Shown here: piece by piece, positions 54,393-63,766 of the stretch
Position numbering within the stretch: the stretch's first letter is position 1
Layout of the letters: each line of letters begins with the position of its first letter
Assembly: GCA_958295955.1 (NCBI GenBank)
Contig: OY282420.1
Span: 852,236 to 916,235, forward strand
Direction of reading: 5' to 3'
From: an uncultured Bryobacterales bacterium
GTDB taxonomy: Bacteria; Acidobacteriota; Terriglobia; Bryobacterales; UBA6623
DNA length: 64,000 nt
Position numbers and translations under genes: made by a program
The notes under the pieces: generated by a model
Told to the model about the DNA's origin: nothing
What the model saw: only the letters and a program-made list of their open reading frames with translations
Databases searched by the model: none

Positions 54393-55483
54393 CCGCCCGC
54401 AAGCAGCCCGGGTGGCGTATGCCCGCCGAGTGGGAGCCCCACGCGGCCACCTGGCTCGTTTTTGCGCACAACGCCCGCGACTGGCCCGGCAAGTTCGCCG
54501 CGGCGCGCTGGGCCTACGTCGAAATCATCCGTCACCTGCACCGCCGCGAAACGGTTTTCGTGGTCGTGCAGGACGCCGGGGCAAGCGAAGCCGTCAAACG
54601 TTTGCTGAGCCGCGCGGGAGTCGCTATTGACCGCCTGCAATTCGTGATCCACGCCACCGACCGCTCGTGGGCGCGCGACTCCGGCCCCACCTTCGTCACC
54701 GGCGGCGAGGGTTTGGGCGCGGTCTGTTGGCGCTTCAACGCATGGGCCAAGTATGCGGACCGGCAGCGCGACGCAACTCTGGGCAGGGCCGTCGCCAAGC
54801 GCGCCGGGGCGGCCGCGCTGACTCCGCGGGCGCGGGGCAAGACCGTCGTCATGGAAGGCGGCGCAATCGACGGCAACGGCCTGGGCGCCCTGCTGGCCAC
54901 GGAAGAGTGCCTGCTGGCCGACGGCCGCCAGGCGCGCAACCCCGGCCTCGGCCGCGGCGATATCGAACGGCTCTTCGAGAACTGTCTGGGCGCCCGCAAA
55001 GTTCTCTGGCTCGATAGGGGGATCGCGGGCGACGATACCCACGGCCATATCGACGACATCGCCCGATTTGTCGGTCCGCGAACGGTCGCCGCCGCAACCG
55101 AGACGAACCCCAAAGACGAAAACTACGCTCCGTTGCAAGAAAACTTGAAGCGCCTGCGCTCCATGACCGACCAAAGCGGCCGGCCGCTCGAAGTCGTCGA
55201 GTTGCCGATGCCGCGGCCGCTCTATTTCGCGGGAGTCCGCCTGCCGGCGAGCTATGCCAACTTCTACGTCGCGAACGGCATTGTCCTGGCGCCGACCTTC
55301 AACGACCCCAACGACCGCGCCGCGCTCGACATCCTGGCCGAGTGTTTTCCCGACCGCGAGGTCTGCGGGATTCACTGCGTCGATATGGTCTGGGGTTTCG
55401 GCGCCATCCACTGCGCTACGCAACAGCAACCGAGCATCGCCCTTGCGCCGGGAGCCGCCCTTGCAGAGGCGCCGCCGTCATGA
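54389..55483 (+). CDS. aguA: Agmatine deiminase
   Basis: Converts agmatine to N-carbamoylputrescine and ammonia. 364 residues from the TTG at 54389, chosen because it restores the conserved start (KQPGWRMPAEWEPHAATWLV) and overlaps the aguB TGA; ATG 54420 would trim it. Active-site elements: DRSWARDSGPTF, VMEGGAIDGNG, DDTHGHIDDIARFV and the catalytic Cys in GFGAIHCATQQQ. Together with aguB it supplies putrescine without arginine decarboxylase in this window. Confidence 0.93.
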   Translation: MTARKQPGWRMPAEWEPHAATWLVFAHNARDWPGKFAAARWAYVEIIRHLHRRETVFVVVQDAGASEAVKRLLSRAGVAIDRLQFVIHATDRSWARDSGPTFVTGGEGLGAVCWRFNAWAKYADRQRDATLGRAVAKRAGAAALTPRARGKTVVMEGGAIDGNGLGALLATEECLLADGRQARNPGLGRGDIERLFENCLGARKVLWLDRGIAGDDTHGHIDDIARFVGPRTVAAATETNPKDENYAPLQENLKRLRSMTDQSGRPLEVVELPMPRPLYFAGVRLPASYANFYVANGIVLAPTFNDPNDRAALDILAECFPDREVCGIHCVDMVWGFGAIHCATQQQPSIALAPGAALAEAPPS

Positions 55484-55565
55484 AGGGCGGCGCGCCGGCT
55501 CGATGCGCTCGAAGTTGCTGCGGCGCAGCCGCGCGGGATACGGTGGCATACAATTCCCGGAGACC

Positions 55566-57002
55566 ATGACGGAGCCGATACCCATTCCCGCCTGGTTGGC
55601 CGTCGCCGGCGGCGCGCTCGCGCTGTGGACGATACTCGAGCGGGCGGTCTTGCCGGCAACGCGCCGGGTAGTCCGGCGGCGCATGAAGCGCACGATTCAG
55701 GAATTGAACACGCGGCTGCAGGCGCCAATCCCGGCGTTCCACCAAACCAGGCGCAGGGCGCTCATCGAGCGGTTGACATACGACCCGCAGGTGCTCGCGG
55801 CCGTTCAGTCGGCGGCAGACGCCACGGGCGCTCCGCGGGATGCGCTGATGCGCAAGGTCGAACAATACGCAGGCGAGATCGTGCCTGCTTTCAATGCCTA
55901 TGCGTATTTCCGCCTCGGTCGTTTTGTCGCGCGCCGGACCGCCCGGTACCTCTATCGCGTGCGGCTGGGCTACGCCGACGAAGAAGGACTGTCGCAGGTC
56001 GACCCCAAGGCGAGCATCGTGTTCGTGATGAATCACCGCAGCAACATGGACTACATCATCGTGTCGTACATGGCGATGAACCGCTGCGCCCTGAGCTTCG
56101 CCGTCGGCGAATGGGCGTACGTTTGGCCGCTGCGGCCGCTGATTCGATCGCTGGGAGCGTTCTTCGTGCGCCGCAACTCGGACAACCCCCTCTACCGGCA
56201 AGTGCTGTCGCGGTACGTGCAGTACGCGACCGCGGCCGGCGTGGCGCAAGCGGTGTACCCGGAAGGCGGCCTGAGCCGCGACGGCCGCCTGCAACCGCCC
56301 AAACTCGGCCTGATCAACTACATGACGTCAGCGTTCGACCCGCGGGGCGAGCGGGATCTCGTGTTCATTCCGGTCGGCATCAACTACGACCGCGTGCTCG
56401 AGGACCGATTTCTGCTCAGCGAGCTCGACCCGCAGTCCGAGGAGCGCAGCAAGGCGTCCATCGCAGCCCGGGCGTCGGCCTGGGCCGGCCGCAACATCGG
56501 CCTGATGCTCAGGAAGCGCTGGTTTCGTTACGGCTACGCCTGCGTACACTTCGGCAAACCGATCTCGATGCGGGCTTACGTCAGCGAGCGCGGCCTCGCT
56601 TTCGCCGGCATGGACAGGGAAGCGCGGTTCAAGGCCATCGGGCGACTCGGCGGAGAACTGCTCGAGGCGATCGCCGGCGCCATCCCCGTACTGCCGGCGC
56701 CGCTCGTCGCGACCGTCTTCGCGCGCGACCCGACACGCACTCTGAGCGAGCTTGAGGTCAAGGCGCAGGCCCAGCTTCTGATCGACGATCTGGAGCGCCG
56801 CGGCGCGTACGTCCACATTCCGCGGGCGGACCGCGACTACGCGGTGAGCGCGGGACTGCGCATGCTGACGCTGCGGCGCATGGTGATAGAGTCCGATGGG
56901 CTGTTCCAAGCGAATGCGAGCGACCTCAAGGCGCTGCAGTACTACGCCAACTCGATTTGTCATTTTTTCGGCGAAGACGGCGGGCGGCAGATCAGCGGAT
57001 AG
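55566..57002 (+). CDS. PlsB-like glycerol-3-phosphate/1-acylglycerol acyltransferase
   Basis: 478 residues. Membrane acyltransferase acting on glycerol-3-phosphate or a lysophospholipid. An N-terminal hydrophobic segment (AWLAVAGGALALWTILERAV) is followed by the acyltransferase motifs: HX4D in NHRSNMDYI, GAFFVRRN (FxRR-like), YPEGGLSRDG and VFIPVGINYDRV. That is the PlsB/DHAPAT order. It is shorter than E. coli PlsB (~800 residues). It follows aguA by 82 bp and may be separately expressed. Confidence 0.87.
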   Translation: MTEPIPIPAWLAVAGGALALWTILERAVLPATRRVVRRRMKRTIQELNTRLQAPIPAFHQTRRRALIERLTYDPQVLAAVQSAADATGAPRDALMRKVEQYAGEIVPAFNAYAYFRLGRFVARRTARYLYRVRLGYADEEGLSQVDPKASIVFVMNHRSNMDYIIVSYMAMNRCALSFAVGEWAYVWPLRPLIRSLGAFFVRRNSDNPLYRQVLSRYVQYATAAGVAQAVYPEGGLSRDGRLQPPKLGLINYMTSAFDPRGERDLVFIPVGINYDRVLEDRFLLSELDPQSEERSKASIAARASAWAGRNIGLMLRKRWFRYGYACVHFGKPISMRAYVSERGLAFAGMDREARFKAIGRLGGELLEAIAGAIPVLPAPLVATVFARDPTRTLSELEVKAQAQLLIDDLERRGAYVHIPRADRDYAVSAGLRMLTLRRMVIESDGLFQANASDLKALQYYANSICHFFGEDGGRQISG

Positions 57003-57137
57003 TAGATAGTAAAGGCGTCGGCGCACGGCATTTTCATTACGGACCGTTCAGCAGGAAACCGCTATGGCAATCCAAACGACCTATACCCGCGCCCAACGCC
57101 GCGCGCTCTGCCCGCAGCCCCTCGACGAGTAGCCCCA

Positions 57138-60100
57138 TTGCAAGCCGTAATCGCCGAAAAACCATCCGTCGCGAGAGATATCGCCAGAGTTCTCGGCGCC
57201 GCCAAGCGGGGCGCGGGATACATCCAGGGCGCAGACGTCATCGTCACCTGGGCCCTCGGCCACCTGGTCGCCCTCGGCGAGCCGTATCAAATCAATCCCG
57301 AATGGGGGCGCTGGCGGCGCGAATCGCTGCCGATGCTGCCGGACGACTGGCCGCTGGTCGTTTACGAACAAACCGCCGATCAGTTCCAAACGATCCGCAA
57401 GATTCTCAACAGCCCCAAGGTCACGCGCGTCGTTTGCGCCACCGACGCCGGACGCGAAGGCGAGTTGATTTTCCGCTACATCTACGAAGCGGCCGGCTCG
57501 ACGAAACCCGTCGACCGCCTGTGGATCTCGTCGCTCACGCCCTCCGCCATCCGCCAGGGCTTCGCCGCCCTGAAACCGGGCAAGGACTACGAGCCGTTGG
57601 CCGCCGCCGCCCGCGCCCGCAGCCGGGCCGATTGGCTGGTCGGCATGAACCTCTCGCGCGCCTACAGCCTCGATTACGACCGCAATCTCTCAGTAGGCCG
57701 CGTGCAAACGCCGACGCTGGCGATCCTCGTCGAACGCGAGCTGGCGATCCGCAACTTCGTTCCCGAGAAGTATTTCGAAGTCGAGGCCGTATTCGCCGCA
57801 GGCGAAGACAAGGAATACAAAGGGACGCACTTCAGGCTCGAAAAAGGCGAGCGCAAAACCCGGCTCCCTGAGGACGGCGAAACCGCCGCCCGCATTGTCG
57901 AACGGGCGCGCAAGGGTTCCGCGCGGATTCGCTCGGTCAAGAAAGAAAAGAAGCGGACGGCGCCGCCGCTGCTCTACGATTTGACCGAGCTCCAGCGTCA
58001 CGCCAACCGACTCTACGGCTTCAGCGCGAAGTACACGCTCGAACTGGCCCAGACACTCTACGAAAGCCACAAGGCGATCACTTACCCGCGCACCGACAGC
58101 CGCTGCTTGTCGACGGAAATCGGCGGCCAACTGCCCAAAATCGTCAAGGCGGTTTCCCCGCCCTACGCCGGGCTCATGGCCGCGGGAACCGGCGTCAAGC
58201 CGCTCGGCAAGCGTTACGTCAATGACGCCAAGGTCAGCGATCATCACGCCGTTATCCCTACCGGAAACTCGGCCGCCGCGCTCGACGCGCGCTCCGGCGA
58301 AGGCAAAATCTACGATCTCGTCTGCCGCCGTCTGCTCCAGGCTTGGCACAAAGACCTGATCCGCTCGATCACAACGGTGATAACGGAAATCGCCTCGGGC
58401 GGCGAAACCGACCTCTACCTTTCCAGCGGCGCATCCATTGAGCAGCCGGGCTGGAAGACGCTCGACGTCCGGACCGCCCGGCAGCGCAAGAAGGACGAAG
58501 AGCCGACGCTGCCCGGCGGCCTCGAAGCCGAGCGGCCCGTAACGGTGAAACAAGCCGAGGCGCTGTTGAAAACAACCCGCCCCCCCAAGCGCCTGACCGA
58601 AGCCGCGCTGCTGACCGCCATGGAATCGGCCGGCCGCGCGCTCGAAGACCAGGAACTCTCGGACGCCATGAAAGAGCGCGGGCTGGGAACGCCGGCCACC
58701 CGCGCCGCGATCATCGAAACTCTGCTCAAACGCGATTATGCCGCCCGCGAAAAGAAAACTCTCGAAGCCACGGACAAGGGCATCGGACTCATTGAAGTCG
58801 TCCATCCCGATGTCAAAAGCCCGGCGATGACCGGCGAATGGGAAGCCAAGCTCAAACGCATCGAGCGCGGCGAAGGCGACTTTGCAGCTTTCATGAAGGG
58901 TATCGAAGAGTACGTGCGCGCCGTGGTCGGCGCAAGGAAAACAACAGCCGCCACGAAGAAAAAGGCGGATGAGGCCGGCGGCCGGTCGGCGCCGCCCTCG
59001 CTGACAACGAACGCGGCGGCGCGCTCCCCGCGTTCGCAGACCGGCCTCGACTCGCGGCGAGCCGAAGCCGCGTTCGGCAAGACTCCTGCCGAAGAACAAG
59101 CCCGCCCCCCCGCTGCCGCTCGGCCGGAGGCCGCCGAACGCGCCCCCGCGCCCCCCGGCAGCCTTTTGCAAGTCCTGCGGGAATCCTTCGGCTTCAAGAG
59201 CTTTCGGCCGCATCAGGAAGACGTTTGCCGCGAGGTGACGGCAGGACGCGATGTCCTGCTGGTCATGCCCACAGGCGCCGGGAAATCGCTCTGCTACCAA
59301 TTGCCCGGAATCGCGCGCGGCGGCGCGACGCTGGTTGTCAGCCCGCTCATTGCGCTGATGGAAGACCAAGCCGCCAAGCTGCAGGAGCAGGGCTTTCGGG
59401 CCGAGCGCATCCATTCGGGACGCAACCGCGAGCAGTCGCGCCAAGTCTGCCGCGACTACCTCGCCGGCAGCCTCAATTTTCTTTTCATCGCGCCCGAGCG
59501 GCTAAGCGTCGCGGGCTTCCCTGAGATGCTGGCGAAGGCCCCGCCGGCGCTGATCGCGATCGACGAGGCTCACTGCATTTCCCAATGGGGCCACGACTTC
59601 CGCCCCGAATACCGCAAGCTCGGCGAACGACTGCCGAGCCTGCGCCCCGCGCCGGTGATCGCCCTGACGGCGACGGCAACCCCCAAAGTCCAGGAAGACA
59701 TCGTGGATCAACTCGGCCTGCAAAGCTGCCTGCGTTCGATCCACGGCTTCCGCCGCGAAAACATCGCCATCGAGCTTGTCGAACTGACGCCCAAGCAACG
59801 GCCGCCGGCGCTGCTCAAGCTGCTCGGCGAACGCGACCGCCGCCCGGCCATCGTCTATGCCCCGACGCGCAAGGCCGCCGAGGCGCAAGCTCAGGAATTG
59901 CAGGCCCACCTGCCGGCCGCCGCCTACCACGCGGGCATGACCGCGGAGGCCAGAGATCGGGTGCAAGCCGATTTTCTCATCGGGCGGAAGGAAGTCATCG
60001 TCGCCACCATCGCTTTCGGCATGGGCATCGACAAGCCCGACGTGCGCACCGTCGCGCATACCGGCCTGCCCGGAACGATCGAGGGCTATTACCAGGAAAT

Positions 60101-61214
60101 CGGCCGCGCCGGACGCGACGGCCTGCCGTCGAAGGCCGTGCTGATGTATTCCTGGGCAGACCGGCGCACCCACGAATTCTTTCTCGACCGCGACTACCCC
60201 CCGGTCGAGGACATGCAGAAGCTCTACGCCGCGCTCGGCGAAAATCCGGCGCCGCGGCCCGAGTTGGAACGCGGCTTCGACGGCAAGCCGGAGATTTTCG
60301 AAAAGGCATTGGAAAAACTCTGGGTTCACGGCGGAGCGCGGATCGACCCCGAGGAAAACGTATCGCGCGGCGACCCCAACTGGCGCGCTCCCTATCTGCG
60401 CCAACGCGAGCACAAATTGGCGCAACTCGAGTCGATCACGCGCTACACCGCATCGTTCCACTGCCGCATGCTCGACCTGGTCGGCCATTTCGGAGACCAG
60501 GAAGACTCGCGCAAGCCTTGCGGACAATGCGACATTTGCCGGCCCGAAGGCAGTCTGATCCGACGGCTCCGCGAGCCGGACGCCGGCGAAGAGTCGGCGC
60601 TGGTCAAAATCATTGCAGCGCTGCGCCGGCGGGACAATCAATCCTTGGGCAAAGTATTCCGCGACACCTTCGAGGGTTCCGCCATCGACCGCAAAGCCTA
60701 CGACCGCTTGATCGGCGGACTGGCGCGGGCCGGACTCATCGCCATTTCCGACGACGCATTCGAAAAGGACGGGCGCTTGATCGAGTTCAGGCGCATTGCG
60801 CTGACCCGCGAAGGACGCGAGCTCGAGGAAGCGCCCGGAAGGTTGGTGACTCTCGACAAGGAAGCTCCGCAACCGCCCCGCAAGAAACGCAAGGCGGCGC
60901 CCGGGAAAAAACAGGGTTCACAGCGGTCTGCGGGGCGAAGCTCGCGCAAGCGTCAAGCCGAATTCGAAATCGACTTGCCGCGGCGCGGCTCCAACGAAGT
61001 GTTGATCGCGGCGCTCCGCGCGTGGAGGCTCAGCGAAGCCCGCAAGTCCGGCGCGCCTGCTTTTCGCATCTTTCCGGACCGAACGCTCGCGGCGCTGGTC
61101 GAGCGGCAGCCCATGAACGAAGCGGAACTGCTGACGACGCCGGGGATCGGCCCGGCGCTCGCCAGGAAATACGGTTCAAAGATACTTGCGATTGTCCGCA
61201 ACGCCGGCGGATGA
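57138..61214 (+). CDS. Topoisomerase III-RecQ helicase fusion protein
   Basis: 1358 residues in one frame from a TTG at 57138. Residues 1-~610 are a type IA topoisomerase III: IAEKPSVARDIARVLG, TOPRIM DAGREGE (D103), LSRAYSLDYDRNLSVGRVQT, and catalytic Tyr316 in TYPRTDSRCLS. A charged linker (~620-670) leads to RecQ: Walker A MPTGAGKS (K716), DEAH at 809 (IDEAHCISQWGHDFRPEYRK), TATATPKV, motif VI EIGRAGRDG and the zinc site CGQCDIC near 1128. A C-terminal HRDC domain (~1288-1358, MNEAELLTTPGIGPALARKY) follows. No topoisomerase zinc fingers lie between. Both enzymes look catalytically intact, joining the two activities that resolve double Holliday junctions. Confidence 0.95.
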   Translation: MQAVIAEKPSVARDIARVLGAAKRGAGYIQGADVIVTWALGHLVALGEPYQINPEWGRWRRESLPMLPDDWPLVVYEQTADQFQTIRKILNSPKVTRVVCATDAGREGELIFRYIYEAAGSTKPVDRLWISSLTPSAIRQGFAALKPGKDYEPLAAAARARSRADWLVGMNLSRAYSLDYDRNLSVGRVQTPTLAILVERELAIRNFVPEKYFEVEAVFAAGEDKEYKGTHFRLEKGERKTRLPEDGETAARIVERARKGSARIRSVKKEKKRTAPPLLYDLTELQRHANRLYGFSAKYTLELAQTLYESHKAITYPRTDSRCLSTEIGGQLPKIVKAVSPPYAGLMAAGTGVKPLGKRYVNDAKVSDHHAVIPTGNSAAALDARSGEGKIYDLVCRRLLQAWHKDLIRSITTVITEIASGGETDLYLSSGASIEQPGWKTLDVRTARQRKKDEEPTLPGGLEAERPVTVKQAEALLKTTRPPKRLTEAALLTAMESAGRALEDQELSDAMKERGLGTPATRAAIIETLLKRDYAAREKKTLEATDKGIGLIEVVHPDVKSPAMTGEWEAKLKRIERGEGDFAAFMKGIEEYVRAVVGARKTTAATKKKADEAGGRSAPPSLTTNAAARSPRSQTGLDSRRAEAAFGKTPAEEQARPPAAARPEAAERAPAPPGSLLQVLRESFGFKSFRPHQEDVCREVTAGRDVLLVMPTGAGKSLCYQLPGIARGGATLVVSPLIALMEDQAAKLQEQGFRAERIHSGRNREQSRQVCRDYLAGSLNFLFIAPERLSVAGFPEMLAKAPPALIAIDEAHCISQWGHDFRPEYRKLGERLPSLRPAPVIALTATATPKVQEDIVDQLGLQSCLRSIHGFRRENIAIELVELTPKQRPPALLKLLGERDRRPAIVYAPTRKAAEAQAQELQAHLPAAAYHAGMTAEARDRVQADFLIGRKEVIVATIAFGMGIDKPDVRTVAHTGLPGTIEGYYQEIGRAGRDGLPSKAVLMYSWADRRTHEFFLDRDYPPVEDMQKLYAALGENPAPRPELERGFDGKPEIFEKALEKLWVHGGARIDPEENVSRGDPNWRAPYLRQREHKLAQLESITRYTASFHCRMLDLVGHFGDQEDSRKPCGQCDICRPEGSLIRRLREPDAGEESALVKIIAALRRRDNQSLGKVFRDTFEGSAIDRKAYDRLIGGLARAGLIAISDDAFEKDGRLIEFRRIALTREGRELEEAPGRLVTLDKEAPQPPRKKRKAAPGKKQGSQRSAGRSSRKRQAEFEIDLPRRGSNEVLIAALRAWRLSEARKSGAPAFRIFPDRTLAALVERQPMNEAELLTTPGIGPALARKYGSKILAIVRNAGG

Positions 61215-61249
61215 GCCGCTTGGGCAAGTGCCGACGGCGCATACGAACA

Positions 61250-61281
61250 AAGAAAGCCTGCCGGCCGCATGACCGGCCGGC
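61250..61281 (-). terminator. Intrinsic terminator behind the RRM gene
   Basis: A perfect 8-bp stem GCCGGCCG (61260-61267) and CGGCCGGC (61274-61281) with a 6-base loop. Read on the minus strand it is followed by the T-rich stretch AGGCTTTCTTTGTT. It lies between the convergent ends of the RRM gene (61307) and the topoisomerase-helicase gene (61214). Confidence 0.55.
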
Positions 61282-61306
61282 CGCTTGCCGAGACGGTGCG
61301 GTTGAC

Positions 61307-61600
61307 CTACCAGCGGCCGCGCCCGCCTCCGCCTCCGCCGCCGCCGAAGTTGTCGCGGCGCGGACGGGCCTCGTTCACGTTCAACGAACGGCCGTCCAGG
61401 TCCGCTCCGTTCGTAGCATCGATCGCGCGGTCTCCTTCGTCGTCGTTATCCATTTCAACGAAGCCGAAACCCCGCGAGCGGCCGGTCTCGCGGTCGGTGA
61501 TGATCTTGACCCGAGCGACCGCTCCGTGTTGCTCGAAGAGGCTTTGCAACTGGTCTTCGGTGGCCGAGTACGGCAGATTGCCAACAAAAATATTTTTCAC
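61307..61600 (-). CDS. RRM-type RNA-binding protein, glycine-rich tail
   Basis: 97 residues from a GTG at 61600 with AAGGAA 6 bases upstream. One RNA-recognition motif: RNP2 IFVGNLPYS and RNP1 RGFGFVEM, with the helices DQLQSLFEQHGAV and AIDATNGADLDG. The C-terminal GGGGGGGGRGRW is a glycine-rich tail. Such proteins in bacteria and cyanobacteria are cold-induced RNA chaperones. The AT-rich leader (up to ~230 bp before the divergent gene) would allow post-transcriptional control. A terminator follows. Confidence 0.92.
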   Translation of the reverse strand: MKNIFVGNLPYSATEDQLQSLFEQHGAVARVKIITDRETGRSRGFGFVEMDNDDEGDRAIDATNGADLDGRSLNVNEARPRRDNFGGGGGGGGRGRW

Positions 61601-61831
61601 AACGTTCCTTTCAGAAAAGAGGCCTGAAATCTCGGGGACGAAAAAACGCGGGGAAATCCAACTAGGAACGCACCAACACTTCTTCAGGCCTCGATGGCCT
61701 ATACTAATCTCTATTTTTAGAATAGCACTCTATGCCCATGACAATACAATCAAGTTTTTACTTTTTGAGAATTTCTGAAATCGCGGGCGGCAATTGAACG
61801 GTTCGCCGGAGCGCGATTCGAAAGCAGCGCC
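61601..61831. other. AT-rich divergent intergenic region
   Basis: Between the RRM gene (minus) and the zinc-ribbon gene (plus). Base composition is unlike the rest of the window, with A/T runs at 61690-61780. It should hold both promoters and a long RRM 5' leader. Candidate minus-strand elements are TTGATT near 61745-61755 and TAGAGT near 61730, but no pair has ideal spacing, so no promoter is called. Confidence 0.4.
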
Positions 61832-62437
61832 ATGAATGAATTCTGCACCTGCGGAGCGGCGCTCCCGCCGGGAGCCGGCTTTTGCCCCAAATGCGGCCGG
61901 CCCACGGGAACGCTCCCCGCCGTCGAACCCGACCCGCCGCCGCCCGGCGCAAGCAGCGGGTCGAGCGAGACCGACAAGTTCGAGATCAACAACGTAGAGC
62001 ATATCCGCGCCGCGGTTTTCCCCGCCGGCCTGGCGGCATTCCTGGCGTCAATCCCGTTTGCCGCTTTCCTCTGTTTCGTCTGGTACCCGCTGGCCGGATT
62101 TCTGACCGTTTTCGGCTTGCGGCGGCGCACCGGCGCAACCCCGCCCCCCGCGAAAGGGGCCGGACTCGGCGCCTTGACGGGACTGCTGAGTTTCGTCATC
62201 TCGCTGATTATCCAAGCTCTGAGCCTGCTCATGGCCGGACAGGATGAAATTATGGAAGTGTTGAAACAGCAGGCGGGGCAGTTCGGCGGCGGCGAAGAGA
62301 TCGCGAAATTGTTGGAAAACCCCGCTCTGCTGGCCGCGGCCCTGATCTTCGGCCTCGCAGTCCAGTGCGTCGTCTCAGTGGGATTCTGCGCGGTCGGCGG
62401 CGCTCTTGCGGCAAAAGTCCTTGAAGACGACAACTGA
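61832..62437 (+). CDS. Zinc-ribbon membrane protein
   Basis: 201 residues. The N terminus has two CxC/CxxC pairs (FCTCGAALPPGAGFCPKCGR) of a zinc ribbon. A Pro-rich spacer follows, then about four hydrophobic segments (AAFLASIPFAAFLCFVWYPL, LGALTGLLSFVISLIIQALS, LAAALIFGLAVQCVVSVGFC). Zinc-ribbon plus membrane architecture is common in poorly characterised acidobacterial and firmicute proteins. Function unknown. 54 bp before the MerR-TPR gene. Confidence 0.75.
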   Translation: MNEFCTCGAALPPGAGFCPKCGRPTGTLPAVEPDPPPPGASSGSSETDKFEINNVEHIRAAVFPAGLAAFLASIPFAAFLCFVWYPLAGFLTVFGLRRRTGATPPPAKGAGLGALTGLLSFVISLIIQALSLLMAGQDEIMEVLKQQAGQFGGGEEIAKLLENPALLAAALIFGLAVQCVVSVGFCAVGGALAAKVLEDDN

Positions 62438-62490
62438 CCCCGCGGCGCCCGCCTTCTTTCACGCGCGGCATGGACTGCTAAAATTTCCGC

Positions 62491-63426
62491 GTGGAATCGA
62501 AGACGGCGTATTCGCGCGCCGAAGTGCGCCGCATCCTCAAGATCAACGAGAACCGCTTGCGCGCCTGGGAGCGGGCAGGGCTCTGTGCGCCGCAAGGGCA
62601 ATTCGAGTTCGTCGATCTCATCGCGCTGAAGACTCTTCAGAAGCTGCGTGAAAACCGCATCCCGACCGAACGCATCGAGCAGGCGCTCCGCTCGCTGCGC
62701 GAAAAACTCTCGGGCATCGACCGGCCGCTCTGGGAGTTGAAGATCGTCTCGGACGGCAGAAAGGTAGCCGTCCTGCTTCCGGGCGGCAAGATGGAAGCGC
62801 TGACGGGCCAGATGCTTTTCGATTTCGAGGTCTCGCACCTACGTTCCGTAGCCACCTTCGAAGCTCCCGGGCAAGCCGCGAGCTCCCCCCGGCTTCTGGA
62901 AGCGACTGAATCCTGGTTTCAACGGGGTCTCGAGCGCGAAGAGCAAGGCGAGCCGCCCGAGGCGATCCTCGAAGCCTACGGCAAGGCTCTGGAGTTGAAC
63001 CCCGACGCCGCCGGCGCGTGGATCAACATCGGCACCGTGCATTACCGCGAAGGCGACCTCCACGAGGCTGAATACAGCTACCGCCAAGCGCTCAAGGCGT
63101 TCCCCGACTACGCGCTGGCGCATTTCAACCTGGGCAACGTCTGCGAGGAAACGGGCAGGCTCGAGGAAGCGGTGGAGCACTACAGCGCGGCGATCTCGTT
63201 GGACGACGCCTACGCCGACGCCCATTACAACCTGGCCCTTGCGCAAGAACGGCTGGAGCGGCCGATGGACGCCGCGAAGCACTGGCGGCGCTATCTCAAG
63301 CTCGACCCCGCAAGCCCCTGGTCGGCCGTCGCCCGCCGGGCATTGGACGCGCTGCTGCACGTCACGGAAGGCGGCGCAACGGGACCGGGGTCCGGAGCGC
63401 CCCGCTCCATTCATCTCGGCAGCTAA
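62491..63426 (+). CDS. MerR-type helix-turn-helix and TPR fusion protein
   Basis: 311 residues, GTG start. Residues 1-70 resemble a MerR DNA-binding domain (YSRAEVRRILKINENRLRAW ... FEFVDLIALKTLQKLRENRI). A linker domain of ~60 residues (WELKIVSDGRKVAVLLPGGK) follows, then three TPR repeats: AWINIGTVHYREGDLHEAEY, ALAHFNLGNVCEETGRLEEA and ADAHYNLALAQERLERPMDA. It may be a regulator that senses protein partners. No target is evident. Confidence 0.8.
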   Translation: MESKTAYSRAEVRRILKINENRLRAWERAGLCAPQGQFEFVDLIALKTLQKLRENRIPTERIEQALRSLREKLSGIDRPLWELKIVSDGRKVAVLLPGGKMEALTGQMLFDFEVSHLRSVATFEAPGQAASSPRLLEATESWFQRGLEREEQGEPPEAILEAYGKALELNPDAAGAWINIGTVHYREGDLHEAEYSYRQALKAFPDYALAHFNLGNVCEETGRLEEAVEHYSAAISLDDAYADAHYNLALAQERLERPMDAAKHWRRYLKLDPASPWSAVARRALDALLHVTEGGATGPGSGAPRSIHLGS

Positions 63427-63592
63427 ACGCCCCGCGCCGCGTCCACGCCGTCGATGCCTGGGGCGCGGGCGCCGGGGCCGGGCCGAACAGCCCGAGAAGT
63501 TCTTCCACGGCTCAACCGCGCGCCGACCACGACCGCAAGGCGCCGGAGCAGCACGGTCTGCGGCCCCCGGCGACCTTTTGCTCTCGGCGAAT

Positions 63593-63742
63593 CTACTCGT
63601 AGTTCCCGTCTCTGTCGCGCGTTTTGCGTTCCTGCCGCGAGACCTCGCGCTTGTCCTTCATCGGCCCCGCTGCGGATCGCTTCGCCGCCTTCGCAGTCAG
63701 GTTGCGCTTCTTCGGCGCAGCTTTCCTCAATCGCTTGGCCAT
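63593..63742 (-). CDS. Possible 49-residue basic protein
   Basis: Starts at ATG 63742: MAKRLRKAAPKKRNLTAKAA, ending RQERKTRDRDGNYE. Strongly Lys/Arg-rich at the N terminus, so it could be a nucleic-acid-binding protein. No clear ribosome site. It is divergent from the HAD gene, whose ATG is 24 bp away. Such short basic sequences can be by-products of GC-rich DNA, hence low confidence. Confidence 0.4.
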   Translation of the reverse strand: MAKRLRKAAPKKRNLTAKAAKRSAAGPMKDKREVSRQERKTRDRDGNYE

Positions 63743-63766
63743 TACCGGTTCGCTACCATCGGCTGT

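Noticed and set aside
57690..59444. A 584-codon minus-strand frame inside the topoisomerase-helicase gene
   Set aside because: Shadow of the plus-strand codons; no family motifs.
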